A DNA stretch of 64,000 nt from Fictibacillus phosphorivorans (lineage in GTDB: Bacteria > Bacillota > Bacilli > Bacillales > Fictibacillaceae): the NCBI RefSeq assembly GCF_023715845.1, contig NZ_JAMBOR010000002.1, forward strand, positions 186,001-250,000, in the 5' to 3' direction. Under the pieces are notes generated by a model, which was given only the letters and a program-made list of their open reading frames with translations, did no database searches and had not been told where the DNA came from. Within the stretch, counting starts at the first letter, position 1; each line of letters begins with the position of its first letter. Below are positions 33,618-44,440 of this stretch, one piece after another. The position numbers were made by a program, and so were the translations under genes.

Positions 33618-33672
33618 GCCATTGAATCTTCACTATGTTTAGAATAAGAGAATTCCCTATGAAACTCAAGTA

Positions 33673-34773
33673 TTAATACCGCGCGTAGCGGCTAATGTTT
33701 AATATTACGCCGATCGAAGCGAGCATCAATGTAAGAGAAGAACCTCCATAGCTTAGAAACGGAAGGGTAATCCCCGTAACCGGCATAAGTCCTGTTACTA
33801 CGCCAATATTGATCATTACTTGAATAGCGACCATACCGATGATTCCGATTGCTAAGAATGATGCGAAAAGGTCCGGTGCTCCTAGGGCTATTCTAATCCC
33901 TCTCCACAAGAGCAGACTAAACAAAATCAAAACGAATACCGCACCAATAAACCCAAGCTCTTCTGATATTATCGCGAATATAAAATCGGTTTGCGGTTCT
34001 GGCAGGTAACCGAACTTTTGCCGGCTCTGCCCTAGACCGAGTCCTAACAAGCCACCTGGACCCAGAGCATACAAGGATTGTATGATCTGAAATCCACTGC
34101 CCAACGGATCACTCCAAGGATCTAAAAACGATGTAATTCGTTTAATACGATATGGAGCTGAAATAATCAATCCTGCTAAGCCGATTAAACCGAGGACTCC
34201 CATTCCAACGAAATGCGAGATTCTTGCACCAGCAACAAAAAGCATAACTATACTCGTTCCAACCATAACTGCTCCTGTACCAAGATCAGGCTGAAGCATG
34301 ATCATTCCGAATGCAACCATCACTAATGACAGTGTAGGAAGCAAACCCTTTTTAAGAGAAGTAATCTTCTTTTGGTGTTCTGATAAATATTTTGCTAAAA
34401 AGACGATCATAGCTAATTTCATAAACTCAGAAGGCTGAATAGAAAAAGCTCCTACACCAATCCAGCTTCTTGCACCACCGCGAACCATCCCTACACCAGG
34501 AATTAATACAGCAACCAGTAGAAAGAAACAAATGATAAGCAGAATTTTTGACCAGGCTCTCCATGTCATATAGTTTACGTTCATAATAAAAAACATCGCT
34601 GCAATTCCTACTCCAGCAAATAACATCTGCCGTTTCACAAAAAAGAATGAATCATCCATCTTATACTGTCCTAAGTCCGCGCTAGCGCTATAGACCATAA
34701 TAATCCCTACGGATAACAGAACAAGTGTAACTACAATCATGATTATATCAGGGGTTGATCTCGTTGCAGGCAA
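33673..34773 (-). CDS. spoVE: SEDS-family spore cortex glycosyltransferase SpoVE
   Basis: 366 residues, ten membrane helices of the RodA/FtsW/SpoVE family, which polymerise lipid II into glycan with a cognate class B PBP (SpoVD here). Signatures are VRGGARSWIGVGAFSIQPSE, PLGSGFQIIQSLYA and GITLPFLSYGGSS. It is closer to B. subtilis SpoVE than FtsW by N-terminal and loop sequences I recognise, and has the same length of 366. The TTG at 34773 has GAGGTG seven bases upstream; a second TTG at 34788 overlaps that site. Confidence 0.92.
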   Translation of the reverse strand: MPATRSTPDIIMIVVTLVLLSVGIIMVYSASADLGQYKMDDSFFFVKRQMLFAGVGIAAMFFIMNVNYMTWRAWSKILLIICFFLLVAVLIPGVGMVRGGARSWIGVGAFSIQPSEFMKLAMIVFLAKYLSEHQKKITSLKKGLLPTLSLVMVAFGMIMLQPDLGTGAVMVGTSIVMLFVAGARISHFVGMGVLGLIGLAGLIISAPYRIKRITSFLDPWSDPLGSGFQIIQSLYALGPGGLLGLGLGQSRQKFGYLPEPQTDFIFAIISEELGFIGAVFVLILFSLLLWRGIRIALGAPDLFASFLAIGIIGMVAIQVMINIGVVTGLMPVTGITLPFLSYGGSSLTLMLASIGVILNISRYARY

Positions 34774-34809
34774 AGGGAAACACCTCAACTCTTAGTTTTT
34801 GTACAAACC

Positions 34810-36162
34810 TTATTTAAGTTTATGCACGGAGTTGATAAACATGTCCCCTCTTTGTTCAAAAGTCTTATATTGATCCCAGCTTGCACAAGCAGGTGAAAGC
34901 AAGATAACGTCACCGACTTTTGAATGGCTGTACGCCACGGGAACAGCTTCTTCCACATTATCAGCACGTTTTATCGTTTCTATTCCTGCTTTTCGTCCCG
35001 CATCCGCCATTTTTTCAGCTGTTTGGCCGAATGTAACAAGGACTTTTACATTTTGTAATGCTGGAATAAGGTCATCGAATGGATTTCCTCTGTCAAGACC
35101 ACCTGCTAAAAGGATTACATCTTTTTCAAAAGCTGAAAGAGCAGCTTTGGTAGCTAAGATATTCGTAGCTTTTGAGTCATTATAAAAACGTCTTCCTTCC
35201 ACCTGGCCTACATATTGAAGACGGTGATCTACTCCGGCAAAGGTGGTTAACACGTTTACGATTTGTTCGATCGTTGCACCTGCCAGCATCGATGCTGCAA
35301 CGGCTGCCATGATATTTGATAGGTTATGTTCACCAGGCAACACGATATCTTTTCGTTCAATAATCTTTTTATCTTGAAAATACAAAGCATCATCTTGCAT
35401 ATATGCTCCGTTTTTGAACTGCTTTTTCACCGAGAAAGGGATGTGCTGAGCATTTGAATCTTTCATGAGCTCTGATACACGTTCATCATCTGCATTATAG
35501 ACAACAAAATCGCTCTCATTTTGATTTTCAGTGATCTTCGCTTTTGCTTTACCGTATTCATCTAAAGAACCATGATAATCGAGATGTGCTTCAAATAAAT
35601 TTAAAAAGACAGAGATCTGGGGTTTGAATTGTTCTGTCCCCATCAACTGAAAACTTGATAGTTCGGCTACAAGGATTTCTTCAACAGTTGATTTAGCTGC
35701 AACCTCAGAAAATACAGTACCGATATTCCCTGCTACTACTGGTTTTTTTTCACTGTTCTTTAACATCTCACCAATAAGTGTAGTCGTTGTTGTTTTTCCA
35801 TTAGAGCCGGTTATAGCAATAATAGATGCTTCGGAAATAAGACCAGCGATCTCAACTTCTGTATAAACAGGAATTTTGCGTTTTATTGCTTCGGCAATTA
35901 AAGGGTTCTCGTAAGGAATTCCTGGATTCTTTACTACAAAATCGATATCACCATCAAGCAAGCTTAAGGGATGTCCACCGCATACTACTGAAATCCCAAT
36001 CTCTTCAAGCCTTTCAGCTTCTCTGTTCCCTTCTCTTGGCTGTCTGTCATTTACTGCAACAAGTGCTCCAAAAGAATGAAGCAGTTTTGCTGCAGCAAAA
36101 CCGCTTTTCGCCAAACCAACGATTAAAATGTTTTTACCTTTAAAAAACTCTTTATTCTTCAT
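34810..36162 (-). CDS. murD: UDP-N-acetylmuramoylalanine--D-glutamate ligase
   Basis: 450 residues. It adds D-glutamate to UDP-MurNAc-Ala using ATP. N-terminal nucleotide-binding fold (ILIVGLAKSGFAAAKLL), ATP loop [19 protein letters not shown], and C-terminal domain with YNDSKATNILATKAAL and LLSPACASWDQYKTFEQRGD, the MurD signature. Its start follows the mraY stop without any gap, and the ribosome binding site (GAGGTG) is inside mraY. Confidence 0.97.
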   Translation of the reverse strand: MKNKEFFKGKNILIVGLAKSGFAAAKLLHSFGALVAVNDRQPREGNREAERLEEIGISVVCGGHPLSLLDGDIDFVVKNPGIPYENPLIAEAIKRKIPVYTEVEIAGLISEASIIAITGSNGKTTTTTLIGEMLKNSEKKPVVAGNIGTVFSEVAAKSTVEEILVAELSSFQLMGTEQFKPQISVFLNLFEAHLDYHGSLDEYGKAKAKITENQNESDFVVYNADDERVSELMKDSNAQHIPFSVKKQFKNGAYMQDDALYFQDKKIIERKDIVLPGEHNLSNIMAAVAASMLAGATIEQIVNVLTTFAGVDHRLQYVGQVEGRRFYNDSKATNILATKAALSAFEKDVILLAGGLDRGNPFDDLIPALQNVKVLVTFGQTAEKMADAGRKAGIETIKRADNVEEAVPVAYSHSKVGDVILLSPACASWDQYKTFEQRGDMFINSVHKLK

Positions 36163-37137
36163 TTAAACCCACACCTCTAAATAAATTCCCAATGCTGCAA
36201 AAACAAGTCCTACAAGCCAGAAGGTAACAACGATGCGCCATTCACTCCAGCCGGATAGTTCATAATGATGGTGAAGCGGGCTCATTTTAAATACACGTCT
36301 TCCGGTAAGTTTATAAGACGTAACTTGAATCATCACAGAGAGTGTTTCAATAACAAAAACTCCACCAATGATCACAAGTAAGATTTCCATCTTCGTTAAA
36401 ATTGCGACTGCGCTTATTGCACCACCAAGTGCTAGTGAACCTGTATCGCCCATGAACACTTTTGCGGGATGCGCATTAAACACCAAGAACCCTAGAACTG
36501 CTCCTACGACTGCCACACAGAAGATAGCTGCTTCAAATTGAAGCATCGTTGAAGCCAATACGGCAAAGGCTCCAAATGCGATAGCAGCTGTTCCAGCAAG
36601 CAGACCATCAAGGCCGTCAGTAAGATTTACTGCATTAGATGCTCCAATCAGCATGAATAGGACAAAGATCGGATAAAACCAGCCTAAGTCAAACGCAATA
36701 TCTGTTCCAGGAACTTCGACTTTAGTGGAAAAGTCAATTAATCTTAATCCTAAATAGAAAAGTGCAGCTATGATAAGCTGTCCGATTAGCTTCTGTTTAG
36801 ACGTCAATCCTAAATTTCTTTTCTTTACAACTTTTATAAAATCATCTAAAAATCCTATAAGTGCATAACCAAATGTAACAAGAAGAAGAAGGTGTGTTTC
36901 AGTTGTAATCGTGAAAAACTTTGCTGTCATCGCATATGTGGCAATAATTAAAGCTAACACGATAACAATTCCACCCATTGTAGGTGTTCCTTGTTTCTTC
37001 TGATGAGATTTGGGTCCTTCATCACGAATGCTCTGTCCGAATTTTAGCCTTCTTAAAAAAGGGATAAAAAAAGGTGAGCTTAAAACTGCTATTAAGAAGG
37101 ATGCAACTAATGTAAAAAGTAAGACTTGCTCAATCAT
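36163..37137 (-). CDS. mraY: phospho-N-acetylmuramoyl-pentapeptide transferase
   Basis: 324 residues, ten membrane helices. It transfers phospho-MurNAc-pentapeptide to undecaprenyl phosphate, giving lipid I. Motifs are [26 protein letters not shown] (Mg-binding Asp pair), [12 protein letters not shown] and the cytoplasmic [15 protein letters not shown] loop. The start overlaps the murF stop as ATGA. Confidence 0.97.
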   Translation of the reverse strand: MIEQVLLFTLVASFLIAVLSSPFFIPFLRRLKFGQSIRDEGPKSHQKKQGTPTMGGIVIVLALIIATYAMTAKFFTITTETHLLLLVTFGYALIGFLDDFIKVVKKRNLGLTSKQKLIGQLIIAALFYLGLRLIDFSTKVEVPGTDIAFDLGWFYPIFVLFMLIGASNAVNLTDGLDGLLAGTAAIAFGAFAVLASTMLQFEAAIFCVAVVGAVLGFLVFNAHPAKVFMGDTGSLALGGAISAVAILTKMEILLVIIGGVFVIETLSVMIQVTSYKLTGRRVFKMSPLHHHYELSGWSEWRIVVTFWLVGLVFAALGIYLEVWV

Positions 37138-38516
37138 TTTTTCGACTCCTGTTCTTCCTCTGTAAATGTAGAGATTAGTTTTTCTAAAACCATCCCTCTT
37201 GATGCTTTAAAAAGAATAGCAGTGTCTTTCGATAGAAGCTTTTCAATCGGTTCCTGCGCTTCTTCTTTTGTCAGACATTGAATCACTTCAAGGTCTTCCC
37301 GTTTTCTTTTCTTTAACTCGTCTGCGATCCATGCGCCTTTTTCTCCAATGGTAATCACATGATTAATCGTAGGTCCTACATAATGGGCTACTCTTCTATG
37401 CATTTCCTCTTCAGTAGAACCAAGCTCATACATATCTCCAAGTACAGCTACCTTATTAGGGATATCAGTTAATTCGGCTAGAGTTGTAAGTGCTGCGATC
37501 ATACTTGTAGGACTAGCATTATACGCATCGTTAATCAAAAGCGTACCCTTTCGGCCCTTTTTCAACTCTAATCTCATGGACGTAACTTTTAAGTTCTCAA
37601 GACCTTCTTGAATTTTGTTTTCTTCTATATTTAAATAATGCCCAATCGCAATCGCATATGCTGCATTTTTAATATTATGACGCCCAAGCATAGGGATTCG
37701 GTATTCAGTTGTTCCCTCTTCCAAAGTAAAAGATACTCCTTGAGCATCAGTGTGCAAGTTGGATAACTTAAGTGTGCAAGAATCTCCAAAACCGACTTGA
37801 AGTACATTCTCACCCTTTACATGTGAAAGAAGCGGTTCATCTCCATCTATGATTAAGAGACCGCCTTGCTTTAACCCATCTGCGATTTCCAGTTTTGCTT
37901 TTGCAATCCCTTCTCGACTGCCAAGCTGTTCAAGATGACTCTCACCAATGTTTGTAATAACTGCAGCATCTGGTTCCGCCATTTTACTTAAAAGGGAAAT
38001 CTCATTAAAGTTGCTCATTCCCATTTCAAGAATCAAAACCTCTGTCGTTTCATCCATAGCGAGGATCGTTAAAGGAAGCCCAATATGATTGTTGTAGTTG
38101 CCTTGTGTCTTAAAGGTCTTGAAATTCGTTGAAGACACACTTTCGATCATGTCTTTTGTAGTCGTTTTTCCATTGCTACCTGTTACAGCAACTACAACAG
38201 GATTCACTTTCTTTAGGAAATGCTTAGCTATTTTTTGCAAGTACGCTACTGTATCTTTTGTATAAAGGACAGGGAACTCCTCTGGAAGACCTGAAGGAAG
38301 TTCTTTTCCTTCTTCCCATACTGTAGCGATGCATCCCTGTTTAATGGCATCCATTAAAAAATCATGTCCATCAAAACGCTCTCCTGCTATAGGCAGGTAA
38401 AGAGCGTTCTCGGATTTCTGTCGTGTATCTTTTGAAACACCTTCAAGTACTACGTTTTCTATTTTACCGGATGCGCGGTCTGCTAATGCGACCAGTTCCT
38501 TAAAATCCAGCTTCAT
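37134..38516 (-). CDS. murF: UDP-MurNAc-tripeptide--D-alanyl-D-alanine ligase
   Basis: 460 residues. It completes the pentapeptide by adding D-Ala-D-Ala. ATP loop [17 protein letters not shown], then [13 protein letters not shown] and [11 protein letters not shown], both MurF-specific. It overlaps murE and mraY by four bases each (ATGA), so murE-murF-mraY-murD are translationally coupled. Confidence 0.97.
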   Translation of the reverse strand: MKLDFKELVALADRASGKIENVVLEGVSKDTRQKSENALYLPIAGERFDGHDFLMDAIKQGCIATVWEEGKELPSGLPEEFPVLYTKDTVAYLQKIAKHFLKKVNPVVVAVTGSNGKTTTKDMIESVSSTNFKTFKTQGNYNNHIGLPLTILAMDETTEVLILEMGMSNFNEISLLSKMAEPDAAVITNIGESHLEQLGSREGIAKAKLEIADGLKQGGLLIIDGDEPLLSHVKGENVLQVGFGDSCTLKLSNLHTDAQGVSFTLEEGTTEYRIPMLGRHNIKNAAYAIAIGHYLNIEENKIQEGLENLKVTSMRLELKKGRKGTLLINDAYNASPTSMIAALTTLAELTDIPNKVAVLGDMYELGSTEEEMHRRVAHYVGPTINHVITIGEKGAWIADELKKRKREDLEVIQCLTKEEAQEPIEKLLSKDTAILFKASRGMVLEKLISTFTEEEQESKK

Positions 38517-39979
38517 TTCTTCACCGCCTTAATTGCTTCACGTGCAACAATTCGATCATCGAAATCGAACACGTCTTTTCCAATTATTTGATACGTCTCA
38601 TGGCCTTTACCGGCAATAAGTATAACATCATTTGTATTTGCGCGTTCAATCGCATATTCGATCGCTTTTTTTCTGTCCGGAATGGTCACATAAGTTCCTT
38701 TGTCTGCTCCCTCTTCCATATCTTTTAAAATTTGTAGAGGATCTTCCGTTCTTGGATTATCACTTGTGAAAATAGCTGAGTCCGCTAAGTCCGCAGCAAT
38801 CCCAGCCATCAAAGGACGCTTTGTTTTATCCCGGTCGCCCCCGCAGCCCACGATGGCGGTGATATTTCCTTTCGCAAATTCTTTGATCGTTCTTAGAACA
38901 TTTTCTAAACTATCAGGTGTATGGGCATAGTCAACGATCACTGTAAAATCTTGACCTTCTATAACGGGTTCGAATCTTCCGGAAACCCCCTTAACTTCTT
39001 CAAGTGATGATACGATCTGATCAAGTTCTAAACCGGATAATAAGCAAGCTGTAATAGCGGCAAGTACGTTATAAACGGAAAATTTCCCAATCAATTTTAG
39101 TGTTACGTCTCTAGTACCTCTTGGAGTAGTTAAAGTAAAGGAAGTTCCGTTTGAACCGATCGTTATGTTTGAAGCCCTAACATCACTATCACTGTCGATC
39201 CCATAAGAAATCACTTGCGCAGATGTCACTCTCTCAAATAATTTAGAAGCTGGATCATCGCTGTTGAGGACCGCTACCTTTCGATCTGTTTTATGATAAG
39301 TATTGCCCATTTGAGAGAACAAAAGACTTTTAGCAAACTGATACTCTTCCATGTTTTTATGGTAGTCCAAGTGATCCTGTGTAAGATTTGTAAAGACCGC
39401 AATATCAAAATCACAACCCCATACACGTCCCTGATCAAGAGCATGTGAGGAAACTTCCATGACTGCCGCATCTACTTTTTCCTGATTCATTCTATAGAAA
39501 GCATTTTGAAGAAATAGTGAATCAGGTGTAGTATTTGCAACTTTAAAACTTTGATCTTTAATCTTCATTTCAATCGTACCGATCATTCCAGTACTTCTGC
39601 CTGCGTCACGAAAAACTTTTTCAATCAGATGAGATGTTGTAGTCTTGCCATTTGTTCCTGTAATTCCGATTAAGTGCAACTTTTGTGAAGGGTGTCCATA
39701 AAAGGCATCTGCCAAAACAGCCAGCGTCTTTTTAGAGTTCTTAACTTTTATAACAGGAATATTAACATCGATATCTTTCTCAGCTAAAATGGCGGCTGCC
39801 CCATTCTTTGCAGCTGTCTCAGCAAAATCATGGCCGTCAAAAATCAGTCCTTCAATACAAACAAACAGACAGCCTTTCCCCGCTTTCCTCGAGTCCATTT
39901 CAACAGAGGTAATTTCAGGATTGGCTTCTATATCCATTTCATAGTTCACTAAATATGTAAGCAGTTCTTTTAATTCCAT
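38513..39979 (-). CDS. murE: UDP-MurNAc-dipeptide--meso-diaminopimelate ligase
   Basis: 488 residues. It adds the third residue of the stem peptide. ATP loop [15 protein letters not shown]; carbamylated-lysine region near HYHK-type segment [14 protein letters not shown]; and the C-terminal DNPRTEDP box, the specificity motif of meso-diaminopimelate enzymes (lysine-adding MurE differs here). The cell wall is therefore inferred to be A1-gamma DAP type, as in Bacillus vegetative cells and cortex. ATG behind GAGGAGAG. Confidence 0.97.
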   Translation of the reverse strand: MELKELLTYLVNYEMDIEANPEITSVEMDSRKAGKGCLFVCIEGLIFDGHDFAETAAKNGAAAILAEKDIDVNIPVIKVKNSKKTLAVLADAFYGHPSQKLHLIGITGTNGKTTTSHLIEKVFRDAGRSTGMIGTIEMKIKDQSFKVANTTPDSLFLQNAFYRMNQEKVDAAVMEVSSHALDQGRVWGCDFDIAVFTNLTQDHLDYHKNMEEYQFAKSLLFSQMGNTYHKTDRKVAVLNSDDPASKLFERVTSAQVISYGIDSDSDVRASNITIGSNGTSFTLTTPRGTRDVTLKLIGKFSVYNVLAAITACLLSGLELDQIVSSLEEVKGVSGRFEPVIEGQDFTVIVDYAHTPDSLENVLRTIKEFAKGNITAIVGCGGDRDKTKRPLMAGIAADLADSAIFTSDNPRTEDPLQILKDMEEGADKGTYVTIPDRKKAIEYAIERANTNDVILIAGKGHETYQIIGKDVFDFDDRIVAREAIKAVKK

Positions 39980-40032
39980 TAATCCTGATCTCTCCTCTAA
40001 TCGATAAAAAGTAATTTAAGGTTTTTACAGCT

Positions 40033-40081
40033 GAGTCTCGACTGGAACATAAGCCCAGGAGTCTCGCATCTCTCACTCCAT
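40033..40081 (+). repeat. possible relic of the dispersed repeat
   Basis: Between murE and spoVD, GAGTCTCG occurs twice (40033-40040, and in CAGGAGTCTCGC at 40056-40067). This matches only the 3' block of copies A-E. Too short and degenerate to be sure. Confidence 0.35.
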
Positions 40082-40120
40082 GCAAACATTGTAAAAAGAG
40101 TACTATTGATAAAAACCTGC

Positions 40121-40162
40121 TTTTTAAGAAAAATAAGCCAAGGCAAGATTACGCGCTTGGCT
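40121..40162 (-). terminator. terminator downstream of spoVD
   Basis: Minus strand AGCCAAG (40156-40162) pairs with CTTGGCT (40136-40142), followed by TATTTTTCTT, 18 bases after the spoVD stop. Confidence 0.75.
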
Positions 40163-40180
40163 ATGTGTACATCTTCCATT

Positions 40181-42115
40181 TTAATCTTCTACATCTTTTT
40201 TGTCACCCAAAAATAAACGAATCGTTTTTCCTGCTTGAAGCTTCACTCCTGCTTGAGGAGCTTGCTGAACGATGTAGTTCCCTTTTCCAGATGTTTCAAT
40301 TTTTAAATTGTATAACAGATTTGTCAGGTCTTTTGTTTTCTTTCCTACTAGGTTGGGCACGACCACCTCAGGAGCATCCAGCCAGGTTTTTTCTTTTTCA
40401 ATCTGGCCTTTTTGCTTCGCCACACCCATTGCCGAAAGACTGTCTTCAATAATATTACCTACAATTGGAGCTGCTACAATTCCCCCGAACTGCAAGGTTT
40501 CTTTTGGATTATCAATCGCGACGTAGACGACAATTTCAGGTTTGTTCGCAGGGGCCATTCCAATAAAAGATACGATATGGTTATTCTTTAAATAGACGCC
40601 GCCTTCTGCTTTTTGTGCAGTACCTGTTTTACCGCCTACACGATAACCATCTACAAATGCATTTTTCCCTGTTCCTTGAGCGACAACACTTTCTAAAGCG
40701 TGTCTAACTTTTTTGGAAGTCTCTTCGGATATAACTTTTCTTTTAAGCTTCGGAGTTTGCTTACTCACTACTTTGCCCGTTACAGGATCTACTAGCTCTT
40801 TAGCTATATATGGTTCGTACAAGTACCCCCCATTTACGGCCGCAGAAACGGCTGCAACTTGTTGGATGGGTGTCACGGAAACCCCTTGGCCGAAAGCAGT
40901 AGTTGCTAGTTCGAGCGGACCTACTCGATCTAGAGGAAACAGGATTCCCTTTCCTTCACCAGCGAGGTCGACCCCTGTTTTTTCACCAAATCCAAAGTCT
41001 TTTATATACGAGAACAGCTTCTCTTTACCTAATCGCTGTCCTAAAATAACAAAACCAGGGTTACATGAGTTTTGAACACCTTCTAAGAAGCTTTGGCTGC
41101 CATGACCCCCCGCTTTCCAGCACTTCAGCTTTCGTCCTGCAACTTCAATCGATCCCGGATCATGAAAGTGGTCCTTCTCAAGATCTACTTTTTCTTCTTC
41201 CAGAGCAGCTGCCAATGTAATAATCTTAAAAGTGGAACCAGGTTCATACTGTGCCCAAACAGGCAAGTTTCGGTTATACACTTCAGGTGCTACACGTTTA
41301 TATTCTTCGGGGTCAAAATCAGGTCTTGAACTCATACCTAATATTTCACCCGTGTTGGGATTCATAGCGATAGCAATTGCTCCATCTGCATTGTATGTGG
41401 CTTGCGCGATATCCAATTCCCTCTCAATGATCGTCTGTACTCTTGAATCAGTAGTCAGGCGCAGATCATAACCATCTTTAGGCTTTTCATACTTATCGGA
41501 TAATGAAGGCATTCTCCTGCCGCGAGCATCAGAGAAAAAGGAAACATGTCCTTTTTTACCGTTTAATTGATCGTCATAATACAGTTCCAGACCTGTTAAT
41601 CCCTGATTATCGATACCTGCAAAACCCAGTACATGAGAAAGGTATGAACCAAAGGGATAATGACGCTTGCTGTCTTCAGCAACAAACACGCCTGATAAAT
41701 TTAATGCTTCTACTTCTTTTGCTTTATTGTTGCTGATCTTTCTGCCACCGTTATCAATTCTTACAATCGATTCTTTTTTCGTAATCTTCTTATAAACTTC
41801 TGTTTTTGATATATTCAGGACGGCCGCTAATTTTTCTGCTGTTTCTTCCGGTTCCTTCACCTGTCTTGGAACGACAAAAACGGTTGGTGCACTAATATTT
41901 GTTGCGAGTACTACGTCGTTTCTGTCAATAATTTTACCTCTTTTGGGTTCAAAAGGAATATTCCGGCTCCAAGAATCCAGCGCTTGATCTGTCAGCATAT
42001 CCCCTAGAACAAACTGTACATATCCGAGACGGACCGAAATTACAAAAAAGAATGCTAGTCCAAATACAAGAACAAAAATTAAGCGCCTGCGTACTGTCAC
42101 ATTTGAAACTCGCAC
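40181..42115 (-). CDS. spoVD: sporulation-specific class B penicillin-binding protein SpoVD
   Basis: 644 residues. It makes spore cortex peptidoglycan with SpoVE. One N-terminal membrane helix, a PBP dimer domain (RGKIIDRNDVVLATN), a transpeptidase domain with STFK in EPGSTFKIITL near 295, the SxN element NSCNPG and KTG in GGKTGTAQKAEGG, and one C-terminal PASTA domain (VVVPNLVGKKTKDL). The GTG at 42115 is the start: GGGGG is eight bases upstream and MRVSNVTVRRRL matches B. subtilis. Codons upstream to 42184 lack a site. Confidence 0.95.
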   Translation of the reverse strand: MRVSNVTVRRRLIFVLVFGLAFFFVISVRLGYVQFVLGDMLTDQALDSWSRNIPFEPKRGKIIDRNDVVLATNISAPTVFVVPRQVKEPEETAEKLAAVLNISKTEVYKKITKKESIVRIDNGGRKISNNKAKEVEALNLSGVFVAEDSKRHYPFGSYLSHVLGFAGIDNQGLTGLELYYDDQLNGKKGHVSFFSDARGRRMPSLSDKYEKPKDGYDLRLTTDSRVQTIIERELDIAQATYNADGAIAIAMNPNTGEILGMSSRPDFDPEEYKRVAPEVYNRNLPVWAQYEPGSTFKIITLAAALEEEKVDLEKDHFHDPGSIEVAGRKLKCWKAGGHGSQSFLEGVQNSCNPGFVILGQRLGKEKLFSYIKDFGFGEKTGVDLAGEGKGILFPLDRVGPLELATTAFGQGVSVTPIQQVAAVSAAVNGGYLYEPYIAKELVDPVTGKVVSKQTPKLKRKVISEETSKKVRHALESVVAQGTGKNAFVDGYRVGGKTGTAQKAEGGVYLKNNHIVSFIGMAPANKPEIVVYVAIDNPKETLQFGGIVAAPIVGNIIEDSLSAMGVAKQKGQIEKEKTWLDAPEVVVPNLVGKKTKDLTNLLYNLKIETSGKGNYIVQQAPQAGVKLQAGKTIRLFLGDKKDVED

Positions 42116-42184
42116 ATACAATACCCCCTCTGTATGGTTCGTTTCAAATATATGCTTGTACACAAGCGCATAGAACAAATACAC

Positions 42185-44425
42185 TTAGTCCGTTACGATG
42201 GTTTCTTCTTCACTGCTTTGTTCCGATTGCTCATCATTCGGATTTGTTCCTTCATTATTTTCTTCAAGTTCTTCACTATTTTCTTCTTCAGCTGCAGGCT
42301 TTGTTTCCTTAGGCGATTCAAGCTGAACCACTAAGTAATCCCCTCGTTTTACTGGATTTCCTACCTTAACGTTTTGTTTAACAGCAAATCCCGAGCCTGT
42401 GATGGTTTCTTTTAGTTCTAATAGTTTACTAAGTCTAAGTATTTCCATATAGGACCAGTTTGTTAGATCTGGCATTTTGGCATCTCCTGATGTTCGCAGG
42501 ATGACACGCTCACCTTTAATGACGTAGGCTCCTTCGTATGGCTCTTGCTTGATCACCTCATCGCCAGAACCTATAACAGATACTTTCATCCCTAACTTTT
42601 CAAGTTGTGATTTAGTTTCCTTAGCAGATTGACCCGTGTAATTATCCAATTCTTTACCGTAAGATTTTTTTACTTTTGATTTCTTCTGCTTTTCTTCAGC
42701 TTCCGGCTGGATATTTAAATATTGAAGGCTGCTCTTCATGACGCTCGTAAAAATATTCGCTGTTGGTGTGGAACCCATTTCTGGAAATTCAACATTGGGT
42801 CGTTCAACAGCCACGTAGACTAGCAGTTTCGGATCATCTTTTGGCGCCATTCCGATGAATGAAAAAATGTTTTCTCCCCATCCTGAAATATATCTGCCAT
42901 CTTTCCCAGGAATTTGGGCAGTACCTGTCTTGCCCGCTACACTATATCCGTCGATCATATACGGTTTTCCTGTTCCTTCTGTAACTACCGTCTCTAAAAT
43001 ATCTCTTACTTGCTTAGAAGTTTCTTCAGATATTGGCCGGCCTTTGGCTTTAGGCTTATTCTCCTTAATCGTTTTTTTCGTCTCAGGATCTAAGATCTTA
43101 TCAACAACATACGGCTGCATCATTTTCCCGCCATTTGCGATAGCGGTAGCGGCTTGAATCTGTTGAATCGGTGTGACCGTCGAACCTTGACCAAACGCAG
43201 TGGTTACTTTCTCGATCTCATAGTTATATAGAATTGAACCCGTTTTCTCGTTAGGCAGGTCAATATTCGTTTTTTGATCCAGACCAAATTTTGAAATGTA
43301 GCTTCTAAACTTCTCGTAGCCTAACTTTTCCCGGACAATTTTTGAGAAGGCTACGTTAGAAGAATTTTGCACCCCTTCATTATATGTGATCGTTCCCCAG
43401 CCTTTTCGGTTATGATCACTGATCGGTCTGTTTCCTGGAATTTTATACGATCCAGATTGGAAGGATTCGTTCCCATTATACTTGCCTTCTTCAATGGCTG
43501 CTGCAAGCGTGAATATCTTCATGGTCGAACCAGGTTCAAACGCATCCGAAATAGCAAAGTTGGTATAATTATCAATTTTCTTTTCATTCGGATTGAATGA
43601 TGGATAATTAGTCATTCCTAATATTCTGCCAGTCTTAGGATCTGCTACGATTCCAATAATCTTTTCTGGTTCATATTCCTTTGCAGCTTCTTGAACAGCT
43701 TCATCCAGATAGAGCTGTATTTTTTCATCGAGTGTCAGATAAACATCCTTGCCGTGTATAGGCTTTTCAACCGTCTCTTTATTTGCTGGAATCGCACGGC
43801 TGAATGCATCTCCAAGAAATGTTACCTTTCCGTCCTTTTCCTGCAAAAACTTATTCAACTGTTTCTCTAGACCCATGAGACCAGCTTGTACACCTTTTTC
43901 TCCATTCCTTGTGTACCCGATGACATGAGATGCAAATGTCTGATTAGGGTAATAGCGCCTTGATTCTCGAAGAAAATCAATCCCAGCAATCTTCAACTTT
44001 TCGATCTGTTCTTTTTTCCGGTAAGATATTTTTCTTCCTGCAGGAATCTCTACTTGGAACCTGCCGTCCTTGCTAAGAAGTTCTTCTAGCTTATCCTCAT
44101 CTGTATCTAGGATCTTTGCGAGCTTTTTTGCTGCTTCCTCGGGTTCCTTAATATGATTCGGATAATTCTTGTCAAGAATTGCGATAACACTATAAGAAGG
44201 AATGTCTTGTGCGATTACTTCACCATTCCTGTCAAACATCGTTCCACGCTTCGCATCTAGAACATCACTCTTCATCCATTTTCTCTTACCATATTCAATT
44301 AAATCTACACCTTCTGCGGATTGAGAATAGGCAACGAAAAAGAACTTACTTGTTAATACAAAAAAGAGCACGGTAAACAAAACCATAAGAATACCTGCTC
44401 CCACATTTTTTCTCTTAAGTTTCAT
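42185..44425 (-). CDS. pbpB: septal class B penicillin-binding protein PBP2B
   Basis: 746 residues, the essential septal transpeptidase. Membrane helix near 12-32, dimer domain (RGTMFDRNGEVIAQD), transpeptidase with SxxK in EPGSTMKIFTL, SSN in NSSNVAFSK, KTG in AGKTGTAQIPG, then two PASTA domains. After the second PASTA domain there is an acidic tail of about 40 residues, rich in E, N and S, that B. subtilis PBP2B lacks. Start ATG behind AGCAGGTG, 15 bases after ftsL; spoVD starts 69 bases past its end. Confidence 0.95.
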   Translation of the reverse strand: MKLKRKNVGAGILMVLFTVLFFVLTSKFFFVAYSQSAEGVDLIEYGKRKWMKSDVLDAKRGTMFDRNGEVIAQDIPSYSVIAILDKNYPNHIKEPEEAAKKLAKILDTDEDKLEELLSKDGRFQVEIPAGRKISYRKKEQIEKLKIAGIDFLRESRRYYPNQTFASHVIGYTRNGEKGVQAGLMGLEKQLNKFLQEKDGKVTFLGDAFSRAIPANKETVEKPIHGKDVYLTLDEKIQLYLDEAVQEAAKEYEPEKIIGIVADPKTGRILGMTNYPSFNPNEKKIDNYTNFAISDAFEPGSTMKIFTLAAAIEEGKYNGNESFQSGSYKIPGNRPISDHNRKGWGTITYNEGVQNSSNVAFSKIVREKLGYEKFRSYISKFGLDQKTNIDLPNEKTGSILYNYEIEKVTTAFGQGSTVTPIQQIQAATAIANGGKMMQPYVVDKILDPETKKTIKENKPKAKGRPISEETSKQVRDILETVVTEGTGKPYMIDGYSVAGKTGTAQIPGKDGRYISGWGENIFSFIGMAPKDDPKLLVYVAVERPNVEFPEMGSTPTANIFTSVMKSSLQYLNIQPEAEEKQKKSKVKKSYGKELDNYTGQSAKETKSQLEKLGMKVSVIGSGDEVIKQEPYEGAYVIKGERVILRTSGDAKMPDLTNWSYMEILRLSKLLELKETITGSGFAVKQNVKVGNPVKRGDYLVVQLESPKETKPAAEEENSEELEENNEGTNPNDEQSEQSSEEETIVTD

Positions 44426-44440
44426 AACAGCACCTGCTTT

